Shown: one piece after another, positions 10,800-23,843 of the stretch
Numbering within the stretch: the first letter of the stretch is position 1
How the letters are laid out: each line of letters opens with the position of its first letter
From: Ottelia alismoides
Taxonomy: Eukaryota > Streptophyta > Magnoliopsida > Alismatales > Hydrocharitaceae
Assembly: GCA_037367405.1 (NCBI GenBank)
Contig: JAZKJV010006930.1
Coordinates: 494,459 to 558,458 of the forward strand
Length of the DNA stretch: 64,000 nucleotides
Reading direction: 5' to 3'
The notes under the pieces: generated by a model
Told to the model about the DNA's origin: nothing
The model's database searches: none
What the model saw: the letters and a program-made list of their open reading frames with translations, nothing else
Translations under genes and position numbers: made by a program

Positions 10800-13700
10800 T
10801 GATGAATACCCATTCATCACTCTTTATTCTTATATTTTAGCTACAAAAACCTTTGCAAATACATGTATATTCTTGTAAATACAAATAATTACCAAAGTGC
10901 ATCCATTGTATAAAGGTTAAATAATTAGCATGTTTTTGTGCAAAAATAAAAGAATAAAGAGACAAAAGAAAAAGAGGGAGATATTTAGAATAAATATTGA
11001 GCAATCTAATCCCAAGGGAGGGTTCCGCATGGGCCTGACCGCATAAAAGCCAAAGTAGAGAGAGATAGGGAGCTCATGTGTGTAAATACACCTGTAAATA
11101 TAATAAAAATATTTTCCTCTAAAAAATATAATAAATGGGCTTGTATATATTTGTAAATACTTATAAATACAAAATCAAAATAAAAATAGAAAAATTAAAA
11201 AGAAAAAAAATAGCATTCCTTGTACGTATTCACCTTGTATATAAACCCACTCTTTTATTTATTTAGCCTTGTAAATAAATAAATTAAAATCCCTAAGAAT
11301 TTGTATATATTCTACCTCTTATGTTGTAAATAAATAAATTAAAAGCCATAAAAACAAAAATCAAATAAAAAGAACAAAAATTTAAAATAAAAAAGAACAT
11401 TGTACATATACCATGTATATAGATGTATACATCTATTTATTTAAACCTTGTGTATAAATAATAAAAATAAAATAAAAATATCCTTTTATTCCTAATTTTA
11501 TGCTATAAATAAATAAAATATAAAATGGGAATAAAAATGTACAAAAATAACTAATTAAAAATCAAAAATTAAAAATCAATATTGTGTATATACCTATGTA
11601 TAGTACTATAGTGTACATACCTCATTTTTATTTCAAAAAAATAATTAAAAATTACAAAAAAATACAAAAAATTAAAATAAATATTTTTCATGTTTTGAGT
11701 TTTTAATAATTTGTCCATTTAGTATTTTATTTTTAATTTCTAAAATATTTATTACGTGGCCAGCCCTGATTGGTCCACGGGGACGTTGACCCCCCGGTCA
11801 ACTTCCCCCCCAGGACCACTGAACCTCGGATCCCCGTGCCCGCGACCCGATTTCTCGATATTTTACACACTCGATCCGATCACTAAATCTGTTAACCCCG
11901 GGTCCTAATCCGAGCTTGATCATCCCTTATCCACGCCCGAGGTGGATTTTGGGGATCCGCACTTCGAGCTGTTAGCTCGACTCCCCGATAGCCGGACCCC
12001 TAGAGGTATTTAGTCCGAGCTCCGCCTCCTCTTTCACATATCTTTGGATCGTTCCTCTTCACCCCATGACCTCCACAGCCTCCGCGAGAGTGACAGCTCG
12101 CTTCCGGTCGTGTCACAGCGAGGAGGGAGTGGACACACCTCTGATCCGGCAGCTACGCTCCGGCGTGCGCCGCCTGGAGGTGGTGCTCGAGCCTCGGGCA
12201 TCGACGGCCCTTGAGGCAAGGACCCAGAGCTTCCCCATCTCCTCCACAGTCGACTCCATCCAGTAGGTAGCTCTCTTTCTTTCCCTATTTCTTTAATTTT
12301 GCATTTCGCCCAAATCGACCCGTCGCCGTTTAGCTTTGATTCCGACCACCATCGCCCTCGTTTCGATCATCGGAATCCTCCATCAGTTCCGCCTTTCTCC
12401 CGCGCACCTTCTTCGCCCAGCCATTCACCCCAGTTCGCACAGGAACTAAGTATCGAGTTCCATCGCCGTTGCTCCGTCGGAGCTCGCATGCCCCCCCCAC
12501 ACTGTTCACCTTCACCACCGCTTGCCGAGTCGAGGCACTTTGCCCTCGACCCGCGAGTCTGTTGCCGTGCTTTTCAGGTTCATCCGAGCCCATCTGAGGG
12601 CTTAGACTCTTTGGAGCAGCAGCTCCTCCTCCGCCGACGTCGCCTGAGCTCTCTGGAGCTCCGTCTCGTCATCGGAGGGGACCATTAGATGCAGGAGGCC
12701 CAGACAAACCTTCTCCGATCACCAGCAGCCTCCGAGGAGGACTCCAGCGCCCACATGAGCCCGGTGAACCTCGCCGGCCATTTGTTCTTCGTCCATCCTC
12801 CAGAGACGTTCGATCCAGCCCCCAGCTCCAGATCTTCATCGAGCCGTTCGTTTGAGGAGTAACAGTAACCGTTCGATCATCAGAGGGAGGATCGCGACCG
12901 TCCGATCAGCGGGGTCTTCCCACGTTGCTTCTCAGCCGTTAGATCTTCCACGTGGGGAGATTCCAGCCATTCGATCTAGCCGAGGACCCCATCGCTGAAC
13001 CGTGCCTCTCCTCCACCGTTCGATGTCCACGTGGCGAGCATCTGGCCCTCGAATAAATAAAGGGTAATTTCTTCTTAGGTCCTTAGATTTTTAGTTGTTA
13101 ATTTGTAGTCCTGTAAATATTTTCGAACTTTATTTTAGTTTGGTACATTTGCACTTAGGACCTTGTCTTTTCCTGTATTTGCATTTATACCCCTGTTTGT
13201 AGTGGAACACGTGCTTCGACACGTGCTTTTGTGGGTTATTTGCATGTATAGGCTTTATGTTCTAGGGTGTTAATGAATGAAGTTATATTTTTGATATTTG
13301 CAGAAATGCCCCTGTGAATGGTTTAATTGTGCATGTGCGTTATATAGTGGGTAATTTACACTGAAGCCCCTGGACTTTTAGTACGTGTTACTAAATAGCC
13401 CAGGGACTTAAGTTTTCTTGCAAATAGGTCCCTGAATGCCCCAGGTCACGCGCTTGCACGTGAGTTCTTGGGAATTTTGCACCGGACTCCCTGGAACTTA
13501 TTTTAATTGCATTTAGGTCCCTATTTACTGTGCCCTTGTGTTTGATTTTAATAAAATAGCAAATCGACTCCAAATTTGATGAAAATTGGACAAATGGCTC
13601 CTGCCATGGTGTAAAATTTTCTCTAAATTTTGGAGACATTTTTGACACTTTTTATTATTTTTAAAAATTCAAAAACACGCAATTTTCTTACTGTCCAGTT

Positions 13701-14508
13701 CTGAAAATCACAAAAAATATTAAAACACCTCTAAAAATTACAATAAAATAATATAGTGTTTGTTTTGTGTTGTTTGATTTTCTGACCAATTTTGGTCATT
13801 TTTCGATTTGTAAAACTTATAAAAATTACAAAATCTCTAAAAGCCCATAAAAATTCCAATAACTAAAAGAAAAATCAAAAATTAATAATTCTGGTGCCTA
13901 ACATTTCCCTGTAGTTTCTACTATACAGGAAAATTACCTTCAGATCTTTATAGGACCATTATCCATTTTATTTTGGTTCTCCAAGTCTGACTGGACAGTA
14001 CCTCTCTTTTCTTGTCTTGTTTGATTTTTAGAAAATTCAATAAAAATCAGAAAAATACAAAAAATTAACCAAAAACAGTAAAAAATATAAAGAACATAAA
14101 AGCATTTTTGTTTGAAATTTTGGGTGATTTTTGAGTAATTAACTAATTGTTTGAAGTGGGTTGTTTTATTGCTTTCCTATTTTCTTAATTAATTAAAAAA
14201 TCCAAAAAAATTTAAAAACATTAAAAATCCACCAAAATCCTTTTTATTTTATTTTATTTTTATTTTAGACTACTTCATAGGCCGCGAGGCCATCACGTGC
14301 TCCCTGAGTTCGACCCTGGTCGCTATACCAGGCTAATCCAATAGCCAGGGCCACTATCATTTTTCTTTGATTTTTACCTTATTTTGATGGTCTGCACTTA
14401 ATTTTCTTGATTGATCCGATTTATTGCTCGAGTGACTGAGGTCGCAACGACCTTAGATCTATTTTTATCTACCCTTAGTTGTTCGGAGTGATTTTTTTCG
14501 GGTCATCA
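10800..14508 (+). repeat. 3' LTR of plus-strand Athila (LTR family A)
   Basis: About 3.71 kb, starting TGATGAATACCCATTCATCA and ending GGTCATCA. It is the inverted counterpart of 6605-10266. It is followed not by a PBS but by GGGTC and old LTR sequence, so it is a 3' LTR and GGGTC (14509-14513) is the expected target duplication. The pair with 6605-10266 makes an inverted repeat of about 3.7-kb arms with a 533-bp spacer. Confidence 0.88.
12267..12577 (+). other. Intron-like GT-AG segment inside LTR (family A, right copy)
   Basis: CCAGTAG|GTAGCTCT at 12266/12267 and GTGCTTTTCAG|GTTCATCC at 12577/12578 enclose 311 nt rich in T and C. Position and length match the left LTR (310 nt). The ATG at 12066 lies about 200 nt upstream of the donor; its short frame (66 codons) ends at the donor. 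Confidence 0.45.
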
Positions 14509-15368
14509 GGGTCCTGTCGTAAAATCCCCACCTCACGTGATGCGTCACGTGAGGTAACATGGCATAGACTGAAAAGCAATTAAGAAACGTTTGAGGGCCT
14601 AATCATAAATATTAAAAAAAATAAATAAGCGACAGATGAATGTTTAAGAACTAATATTTAATTACAAATTAAAATTCATATAGGTGAGACTGCAAAATAC
14701 CCAAGGCATTACGGGATCCGACGACAGATATGCGTCCACTTGCCATGTGTCGGTACATCGTGTGCCGATGATGATTCGCTAGCCAACGGTGGATATTAGA
14801 ACGTTGATGACGATCTGATGGCTGAAGACAGATGAAATCCAATGGCTCTAGTTCAATCTGGGTGGTGGCCACGATCGGATAATGAAGGGCCCGAGAGGAA
14901 GAACATGGAAGAAACGCCGGCTAGGTGACCTTCCCCGACCTAGATCCCCGGCCTCCGACGCTTTGAAGGGATCCAAAATGGCTGCAATAGCTCCTGTAGG
15001 TATCTTCTGTCATCTGGAGGTGCCAAAATGCTCCAGCGAAGCCCGGAGTGGTCGCACGAGGTCGGCGGAGCCGTGAAGCCCCAAGAAACTCAGCTGGCCC
15101 TCAGAATCACCCCAAGCGCGCATTACGGATCTTGGACCTGCCAAACAAAGTGAGAGGGTTGAGAGAAAGATGTCTCGAGCCCGCGGCGGGGCGGAATGGG
15201 ATGGGGATGTGAAACAGAAGCTCTTCGGAGCAAGCTCTAGCGAGGGGATGGCAAAGGTGATTGGAGCGCGAATTGAACGAGTAAAAATGCAAAATTAAAG
15301 CTATCAACTTTAACTAAGTAAAGAGCAAAGAAAAACGAATAGAAAAAATAAACTCGAGCGAGAGTATA
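14509..15368 (-). repeat. LTR family B copy M, inner part (minus orientation)
   Basis: Reverse-complement similarity to the transcribed/U5 half of the solo LTR at 15369-19240; for example GTGAGAGGGTTGAGAG near 15150 matches the complement of the GTCGAGGCATTTTACCCTCGACC block near 17230. The copy is cut on the left by the plus-strand Athila LTR and on the right by the solo LTR insertion, after which it resumes at 19241. A hairpin CCTCACGTGA-TGCG-TCACGTGAGG lies at 14531-14554. ORFs here are not genes. Confidence 0.7.
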
Positions 15369-16511
15369 TGATGAATCTCCATTTCATCATCTTTATTCTA
15401 TCATTTTAGCCTTAAAAACCCTAGTAAATGCGTGTAAAAAGCGTTAATTTAAGCATTTTATCATCCATGCATCATTGTGTAAATAATGTATAAAATACGA
15501 TTTTTAAAGCTAAAATTATAGAATAAAGAAAAGAAAAGAGAAAGAATAAAATATTGCAAATATTTTATGACCCAAAATCCCGAGACCTAAGCATCTCGAT
15601 GTCTAGGTCGACAAGGAATAAAGTGGGGGGGGATAACGGCCAAAATACAATAAAAATACCGTTTATTTAATTCATTCTTTATTCATTTTGGGACATATTT
15701 TTAGTTCCAATTTTTATACTTCAAATAAATAAACTTTGAACATGAAAGTTGTAAATAAATATATATAGAAAAATACAAAATTAATTTCATACAAAAATAA
15801 TGTACAGATAAAAAGTTATGATTTGAATAAGTTTCCAAAATCCCAACTTCCCAAACCCGTCTCTCTCAAATAAAAACTCATAATGTATCAAAATTACCTT
15901 TAATTGTAAATAACTCTTAATAATCTATTTAATGAAGGTGGTTTCATATTTTTCGGAGTTACGATTTGAAAGTTGAGTTTTGGACCCCTATTGTATACTT
16001 GTATTTATTAAAACATTCATTTTATTTATTCTTCATTATTTTTGTAATTTTATATTTTTATAATTTTTTAAATATTATTTATAATATATATCTAAATATA
16101 AACAGGAATAAACACTAAAGAAAACACAAAAATAAAATACTTGTATACAATAAATAGATGAAATACCTATAACTATACCTATACAATTAATAATTCTATT
16201 ATTTAATTGTACAAAATACTTAAAAAATAAAATAAAAATATATTTCAGTGTATAAAATTAATTTTTAAATTTATAAAATGATAAACAAAAATAATAAAAT
16301 TAAATATACAAAATAAAAATAAAATATGTAGATGAATATACCTGTATATGACCCATAAAAAGGAACTTGTAATTTTATACCTCTAAAAGATAAATAAGAA
16401 TCATAATAAAATACTTTATAAAATAATAAATATTTTCCTTTAATAACTTGAAATTAATAAATTCATTATTTATTTTTAATCGACTTAATAAAACTTTTTG
16501 CAAAGGAATTT

Positions 16512-16539
16512 TCTAGTTAGTCCACGTGGACCAACCAGA
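16512..16539 (+). promoter_or_regulatory. G-box-centred palindrome in LTR U3
   Basis: Imperfect copy of a palindrome whose half-site is TCTGGTTGGTCCAC, centred on CACGTG. About 25 bp downstream is an inverted pair of GACCTCGG/CCGAGGTC (16555-16585) with TTGACC W-box cores. The same module is at 19672-19699, 30571-30640 and 40221-40289. CACGTG and TTGAC(C) are known plant bZIP/bHLH and WRKY targets; LTR regulation is inferred. Confidence 0.5.
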
Positions 16540-16979
16540 AGCCTTTGTTGGTTGACCTCGGTTAACTCTCTGACCGAGGTCTGATTTGTGTCAGACTGTG
16601 GTTTTTGGCCGATTACGTGATTTTTTCAAGGAGAACCCTTTCACCATCTCGTGTTGGAATCTTCATGACTTTTCATCACCCTTCATCGATGATACACGCC
16701 CAAGGGTTATCTTGGGGCATAGATCATCGATTGGCCTTCTACGCCTCGTTCTTCACTCCATGGCCACCACCTATTCAAAACCACCCTGACTTTCCCCTTC
16801 CTCTTTGGACCCTTGTTTGACCATCTTGGCCCTCGTTTTGGCGAGCTCTGGACTGGATCTCGTGACAGGAGCTCCTCCAGCTCCCTGGAGCCGGGTTAGG
16901 CGTGTCGCGGGGCGTGTTCCACCTATCTCTGACGAAGCCACCTTCGAGGTCCTATCTTCCTGGATCTTGGCCAGTTGAG

Positions 16980-17270
16980 GTACGTTTTATTCTATTTTTT
17001 TGCTCTTTTTTAGCTTAGGGTATCCTTAGGATCAATTTCCATTTTGCCTATCGTCCCACCGATCACCATCTCGATCACCTGCCGGAGCGAGCTCCGATGA
17101 GCTTCCATTCCGCTGTTCCCACTTCCATTTTGCCTATCGTCCCACCGATCACCATCTCGATCACCTGTCGGAGCGAGCTCCGATGAGCTTCCATTCCGTT
17201 GTTTCCACTTCCATCACGCAGCCGCGGGGTCGAGGCATTTTACCCTCGACCCTCTCACTTTGTTTTACAG
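16980..17270 (+). other. Intron-like GT-AG segment inside solo LTR
   Basis: CAGTTGAG|GTACGTTTT at 16979/16980 and TTGTTTTACAG|GTCCAGG at 17270/17271 bound 291 nt. It occupies the same place in the LTR as the segments at 8515-8824, 12267-12577, 31008-31253 and 40656-40900. Confidence 0.5.
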
Positions 17271-19948
17271 GTCCAGGAAACATATCGTGAACCTGGGCTC
17301 GTTTTGGAAATGTCGTCGTGGTCCCTGGAGCCGCCGGCCTCGAACGCGTTCTCCGGTCGACGCCGGTGCATTTTGGAGCACCCAGAACCTAGAGCAGACC
17401 TCCAGGAACCGAATTGGCCCATTTTTGAGCCCTCGATGCCACGAAAGAGGAGGAGCGAGGCTGGGGAAGTTCGCCGTCGAGGGTCTACTTCACCATTCTT
17501 TGTCCTCGCCTTTCATCCTTCAGAGCAAGGGCCCCGCCCAGGTATACAACATCCGTCCGATTATTCACCTCACCACCGTAAAATCCACAACTGGGATCTA
17601 ATCCCAGCCGTCCGTTCGTGAATCGGTATCGGCGCTCCAGCGATGGACACATGGTATCAATAGAGAACATCAGCCGTCCGATCCGCTATTCTTGGGTATT
17701 TTGCAACTTCACCCGAGAAGTTTTTATATTTAATTATTAGTTTGTAATCTTTCCTTTGCAGTTTAATACTTTGTAAAATTTATAGTCAGGATCTTGTATT
17801 TCACGTTATTTCATTTGGGTCCTCAGCCACGTCACCTCACATGCTTGCGCGCGTGAGGTCTGTGGCCATTTGTAGAGGACCCCTTGCGGGTCTTGTTATT
17901 TACATTTAGTCCTCAAACTTTTATATTCAATTACAATATTTTTGGATATTTTGCAAATCAGACCCTATATTTTTTGAAATTACTTTTTGGTCATTGTCCG
18001 GTGCACGTGTTTAGGCACACGTTCTTTGGAGATTTTGCATCTATATCCTTGCGGCTTTGCATATTTGCATTCAGTCCAGTAACTTTTGTAGACGTTTAAT
18101 ATTTTCTGAGAAATTTCTACTCTGGACCCTAAACTTTTAACTAATTACAAAAATGCCCTTGCAAGTAGTGTAGTTTTTCTTTTTTATCTCTATTTATTTC
18201 ATGCATATATAAACCTCTAAAAAATCTAAAAACTATCATTGTGCTCCTGTTGCATTGTATTTTCACGCCTCAAAAACATTTTGTAGCATTTCAATATTTA
18301 TAAAAATTCAGAAACATGCATTTTCATCCCTGTTTGCATTAGAAAATACATAAAAATTGTAAAACCTTTTTGAAAAAATTCCCCCAAAAATATATTTTGT
18401 GTGTTTTTGCATCTTTTACCTTCAGACCAAAAGGCACTAAAAATATAAAAGAAAACTCATAAAAATAGAAAAATTCTAAAAACCTTCATAAAAATTTATA
18501 AAATCTATAAAAAAATCTAAAAATTATGTTTATTGTTACTAATTTTTTATTGTATTATATTATTTTAAAATAATATTGGAGAATTTTTTTATTACTGTTT
18601 ACTATTTTTCATTTCCATCTTAATCTTAGGCGTTCATTTTATTCCTTGTTTTGAGTTTTATTGACTTTAAAAATTCCAAAAAATTAGCAAAAATATAGAA
18701 AAATCACAAAAATTTTAGAAAAATATAAAAAGCACAAAAATATTTTATTTTATATATTTTGAACATTTTTACCTATTTCTATCTCTCTCTTATTTATCTT
18801 GTATATATACATCCTATCTAGTTTTATCTCTGTTTTAAAGAAAAAGAAAATATAAAAAATATAAAATATAAAAATAAAATAGAAAATCAGAAAATTAAAA
18901 ATCAAAATATAAAAGTATAAAATCAAAAATTAAAAATTTTTTTATAAAATTTAAAACCCACAAAAATAACACTCGTATAGACACTTGATTACAGTCATTC
19001 GTGAGCTTGATTGCCCCGATCTACATGCTTGCTTCCTGTGTTCGACACTCTACACTACTTGCACTATAAACATCTTTTGTAGAGTTATAATAAATTTTAA
19101 CTCCACATATTGCTTTTCATTGTTTGATCTTTGTTGTGGTTAATTGTTGTTTGAATTGGGATTTCTTGCAGGTCGCCACAGCGACTGCATCTCCGCCTTG
19201 TGTGAGACGTATTTTAAACCCGTGAAAATCTAGTTCAACAGTATCCGCGAGATAAAACCACACGGCGATGTAGACTGTTGGAGATGGGTGGATCTGCCCT
19301 AGAACCGACTGAACTCGCTCCTTAGGGGCTAAAGAAGGAGGTTGTCACCCTCCTCCGACCGGAGCACGTGAAAAGGAGCAAAATCAGGGGTCGAAAGGGG
19401 TTCAATTTCCAAATGGAAAAAAGTGGGGTTTTTTGAGAAACGGTCTCGGCAACTCAAAAGATTGAAGGAGATGACGCGAATCACGGCTCCAATCCTCGAA
19501 AAGATCCATAGGAATGAATGATCAATATATGAGGATCAAAAGTGTAGAAGGATGCGTCACAAAAATAGTGCAATAATAGGCCTAAAAAATCCGCGAAATC
19601 AGACAAAAACAAGGTCCTAAAACAGAGCAAACCTCAGTCAGAGAGTTGATCGAGGTCAACCTACAAATCAATCTGGTTGGTCCACGTGGACCAAACAGAA
19701 AAATTCTTGGCAAAAAGATTTATATATTAGATTAAAAAATAAATGATTTTACTAATTTTAGGTTGTTAAATAAAAATTATTTATTATTTTATGAATTATT
19801 TTATTATATTTTATTTATTTTTTCAGATTTGTAACTACAAATTACCTTTTAAGGGCTCTTTATAGGTATATTTGTCTATATATTTTAAGGCTTTATTTTT
19901 TTTGTATATTCAATTTTATTAAGTAAAATTAATATTTTATATATTTAT

Positions 19949-22941
19949 GCAACAACAACAAAGCCTTTTCCCACAATTAAGTAGGGTCGGCTACATGGAT
20001 TCTTTGCCTCCATTCAGATCTATCTTGGGCCAATCCCGGGCTTATATCCACAAAACTAAGATCCCTCCGCACTTCTTGGGTCGTCCTCGCCCTCTCTTAG
20101 CTCGCTCAACATCCCAACACTCGCATCTCCTACCTGGTGCATCAACTGATCTTCTTTGCAAATGTCTAAACCATCTTAAGCGATTTTCTTGCACCTTATC
20201 CTCGATCGGAGCTACGCCAACTTTCTTTATGATTGCATCATTCCGAATCCGATCTTTACGAGTATGTCCACACATCCACCTTATCATTTTCATTTCTGCT
20301 ACATTCATTCTCTGCACATGTCTATGGTTCACAGGCCAACATTCAGATCCATAAAGCATAGCAGGTCTCACGGCTGCTTTGTAAAAATTTCCTTTAATCT
20401 TTAAAGGAATTTTCTTATCACAGATAAGAGCAGAGGCTCCTCTCAACTTCAGCCAGCCTGCATTTATTCTATTAGTAACATCTCCGTCAATTTCCCCATC
20501 ATGTTGTAGAATAGATCCCGGATATCTAAAAGAATCTCTCTTCTGAATGTTATCGTCACCAATCTTCACCTCGATTCCTTCACCATTGCTTCCATGAAAG
20601 GTGCACTCCATATATTCCGTCTTAGCCCTACTTATATGAAATCCTTTAGTCTCCAACTCATGTCTCCAGACCTCAAGCTTCTCATTTACTCCATCTCTAT
20701 TCTCGTCAATTAACACAATATCATCAGCAAATAACATACACCAAGGTAACTCATCCTGAATGTGACTGGTCAACTCATACATAATAAAAGTAAAAAGAAA
20801 TGAACTCAAAGCAGAACCTTCATGTAAACCAATGTTGATGTCAAAATATCCAGTCTTCCCAGACGGGGTCCTTACACAAGATAAAGCCCTATCATATATG
20901 TCCTTTATGAGGTTAATGTATAGGATAGGTATTTGTCTCTTCTCCAACACTCTCCACAATATCTCTCGTGGGACAGAATCATAAGCCTTCTCCAAATCAA
21001 TAAAGATCATGTGGAGGTTCTTCTTTTTATCTCTATAAATCTCCATTGTTCTCCTCAGCAAATGGATGGCTTCAGTAGTTGAGCGATCTGGTATGAATCC
21101 GAATTGGTTTTCTTTTACATTGGAAATTCGCTTCAACCTTTTTTCGATCACACGTTCCCAAATTTTCATAGTGTGACACATCAGCTTGATATCTCTATAG
21201 TATGAACAATTTTGGATGTCTCCTTTATTCTTATAAAGAGGCACCACGATACTCCTCCTCCAATCTTCAGGCATTTTCTTGCTTCGCCAAATAACATTGA
21301 ATAGATTCATAAGCCAAGTCAAACCACGCTCACCTACAACTCTCCATCCTTCTATAGGGATGTCATCCGGTCCTACACCTTTTCCAGGTCTAATAACCTT
21401 CAAAGCCTCCTCTACTTCCTTTTTTTGTATCCGTCTATAGCATGCACGATTCCAGTAACTTTCACTACAAGCTAGATCACCCAAAGTGATATCTCGATTT
21501 CCTTCCCCGATGAAAAGTTTATGGAAGTATTACTCCCATCTAGTCTTTATATCCTTCTGAGTAACAAGCACATGACCTTCCTCATCCTTAATGCATCTCA
21601 CTTGAGAAAGGTATTTGATCTTTCTTTCTCTTGCTTTGGCCAACCTGAATATATCCTTCTGCCCCTCCTTAGAGTCGAGATTTTTATACAAAACTTCATA
21701 AGCTTTTGACTTAGCTTCGCTTACGGCCTTCTTTGCTTCCTTCTTCGCTATTTTGTAGTTTTTGACAGTTTCCTCTGTTCTATCCTTAGACATAGCTTTA
21801 AAGCAAGCTCTTTTTATTTTTAGCTTCTCTTGCAACCCTACTCTCCACCACCAAGCCTCCTTTTGACATGGAGCTCCTCCCTTTGACTCGCCTAGCATCT
21901 TTTTGGCTACATTTCGGATACAAGATGCTACTGCCTCCCACATCTCATTTGCACTACCACTACAATCCCATTATAAGTCTTCTAAAACCTTCTCTCGAAA
22001 TCTAGCTTGCTTCAGTGGAAGATTCCACCATCTAGTTCTAGTTATCTTAGAAACCCTCCTTTTCTTTACCAACCCTTTCATTTTTATATCCAAGACTAAC
22101 AAACGATGTTAGGTTGTCAAACTCTCTCTTGGGATTACTTTGTAGTCTTTACAACACAACCTATCTCTTCTCCTCAACGCAAAGTAATCTATCTGTGTTC
22201 TAGTTGGCCCACTCTTATAAGTAATTAAATGTTCCTCCCTCTTCTTGAAGAGAGTGTTTGCTATGAAAAGATCATATGTCGTTGCAAAATCCAGGATGGA
22301 TTTTCCCTCTTCATTTCTATCCCCAAAACCATGTCCTCCATTAACACTAGCATATCCTGAAGCATCTTTTCCCACATGTCCATTAAGATCTCCACCGATG
22401 CAAATCATCTCTCTTTGCTGGATTCCTTGTAGACTCTTATCCAAATCCTCCCAAAAAGCTTGTTTAGTCCTTTCATCTAAACCAATTTGCAGTGCATAAA
22501 CTGAGATGATATTCAGAATTTCTTCTTCAAGAACCAATTTTAGCAAAATGATTCGATCCCCGAATCTTTTCACCTCAACCACACAATCCTTCAAATCCTT
22601 ATGAACAACCACTTTAACACTGTTTCTAACCTTATCTTTACCTGAATACCAAAGTTTAAAGCTTGTCTTCTCAATCTCCCTTGCTTTCTCTCCAACCCAT
22701 TTAGTCTCTTGAAGACATAGTATATGAATCTTCCTCCTTTCCATCGTATCCACTATCTCCATCAATTTTCCAGCTAAAGTACCAATATTCCAACTACCAA
22801 TTTGCAACTTCCGTTGTAATATCTTTTGGACAAACTTCTTTACTCGCATGCGTCCATTATGCGAGAACCCTTGTAAATTTTGGACTGCATCCAGGCGGTG
22901 ATGCAGCGGAACTAGCTTAATTACCCGCATCCGCGGGCGGT
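19949..22941 (-). mobile_element. RTE-type LINE retrotransposon
   Basis: About 3.0 kb on the minus strand. A perfect 16-bp target duplication TATTTTATATATTTAT flanks it (19933-19948 and 22942-22957). The 3' end carries the conserved plant RTE tail: AGCCGACCCTACTTAATTGT, then an AAGGCTTTG(TTG)n run ending GTTGTTGTTGC at 19949. One frame spans endonuclease then RT, close to the usual 3.2-kb size, so it is complete or only slightly 5'-truncated. It inserted into AT-rich LTR U3 sequence. Stops and a frameshift make it inactive. Confidence 0.92.
19980..22930 (-). pseudogene. RTE LINE ORF: APE endonuclease plus reverse transcriptase, broken
   Basis: A single frame from an ATG at 22930. The APE-like endonuclease has IGSWNIGTLAGK, ILCLQETKW (metal-binding Glu), CIGGDLNGHVG and YKSGPTRTQIDY (22810-22150). 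The RT has PGKGVGPDDIPIEGW, KENQFGFIPDRSTTEAI, FIDLEKAYDSVP, EGSALSSFLF and the catalytic LFADDIVLI (about 20720). Downstream come GSECWPV and RWMCGHTRKDRIRN, hallmarks of plant RTE. Three in-frame stops interrupt it: TAA after ESLTT (about 22106), TAA after VLEDL (about 21990) and TAA after RWE (about 21527). At GRPKK (about 20085) the frame shifts; the typical end continues in another frame as VRRDL...DRSEWRQRIHVADP, reaching the 3' tail near 19985. Confidence 0.9.
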
Positions 22942-23843
22942 TATTTTATATATTTATAACTTAATTTAATATAATAAAATATATTTTTATTTTATGTTTT
23001 ATGATGTATTATGTGCAATTCAATAAATAGTTATTAGCTATATAAGTATACTTATAGGTAATTTATCTATATATTTTATACAAGTAATTTTTTATGTTTT
23101 CTTGATGTTTTTATTCCAGTTTTAATATGTACATATATTATAAATAATATTGACAAAACTATAAAAATATAAAATTATAAAATAATGAATAATACATAAA
23201 ATAATTATTTTAATCGATATAAGTATATAATAGGGGTCGAAAACCTAACTTTCAAACTGTAACTCTAAAAAATATGAAACCACTTCATTAAATAACTTAT
23301 TAAAAGTTATAGATAATTAAAGTGATTTTTATATATTTTGAATATTTATTTGAGAGATATGGGTCTGGAAAGTTCAGATTTTGGAAACTTATTCTGAGCA
23401 TATTTTGTACATTGTATATTATTTTTGTATGAAATCAATTTTGTATTTTTCTCTATTTAATTATCTACAACTTTCATGTGCAAAGTTTCTTCATTTGAAG
23501 TATAAAAAATGGAACTAAAAATAGGTCTCAAAATTAATAAAGAACTAATAAATAAATATGGATTTTTATTGTATTTTGGCCCTTATCTCTCCCTACTTTA
23601 TTTCTTGTCGACCTTGTCATCGAGATGCCTAGGTCTCACGGTTTCATGTCATAAAATATTTTCAATATTTTATTCTTTTTTTTCTTTATTTTATAATTTT
23701 GTCTTTAAATACTGTATTTTATACACTATTTACACAACAATGCATGGATGATAAAATGCATGAATTAATCATATTTACACGTATTTACTAAGGTTTTTAA
23801 GGACAAAATGATAGAATAAATATGATGAAATAGAGATTCATCA

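Larger units (their letters stand above)
15369..19240 (+). repeat. Solo LTR, family B, plus orientation
   Basis: Starts TGATGAATCTCCATTTCATC and ends TCTAGTTCAACA, about 3.87 kb, with no PBS, PPT or internal region. It is flanked by GTATA (15364-15368) and GTATC (19241-19245), a 4-of-5 target duplication, and the flanks rejoin as one minus LTR. This is the expected outcome of recombination between two LTRs. It carries the shared U3 palindrome (16512-16539), an intron-like segment (16980-17270) and a duplicated block CCCACCGATCACCATCTCGA at about 17053 and 17142. Confidence 0.8.
19241..23843 (-). repeat. LTR family B copy M, outer part, split by a LINE (minus orientation)
   Basis: Continuation of 14509-15368 after the solo LTR. 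It contains the complement of the U3 palindrome at 19672-19699 and of the AT-rich U3, and ends at the outer LTR terminus ATTCATCA (23836-23843), complement of a TGATGAAT start. The RTE LINE at 19949-22941 lies inside it. Removing both insertions leaves one minus-oriented LTR of roughly 2.5 kb, whose inner U5 end was cut off by the plus-strand Athila. Confidence 0.72.

Noticed and set aside
14531..14554. CCTCACGTGA hairpin as a terminator or separate element
   Set aside because: Other family B LTRs have related CCTCAC..GTGAGG words at the same place, so it belongs to U5.
20042..20404. Plus-strand ORFs over the LINE (for example 19947-20354)
   Set aside because: They are antisense to the RTE reverse transcriptase, which has clear motifs on the minus strand.
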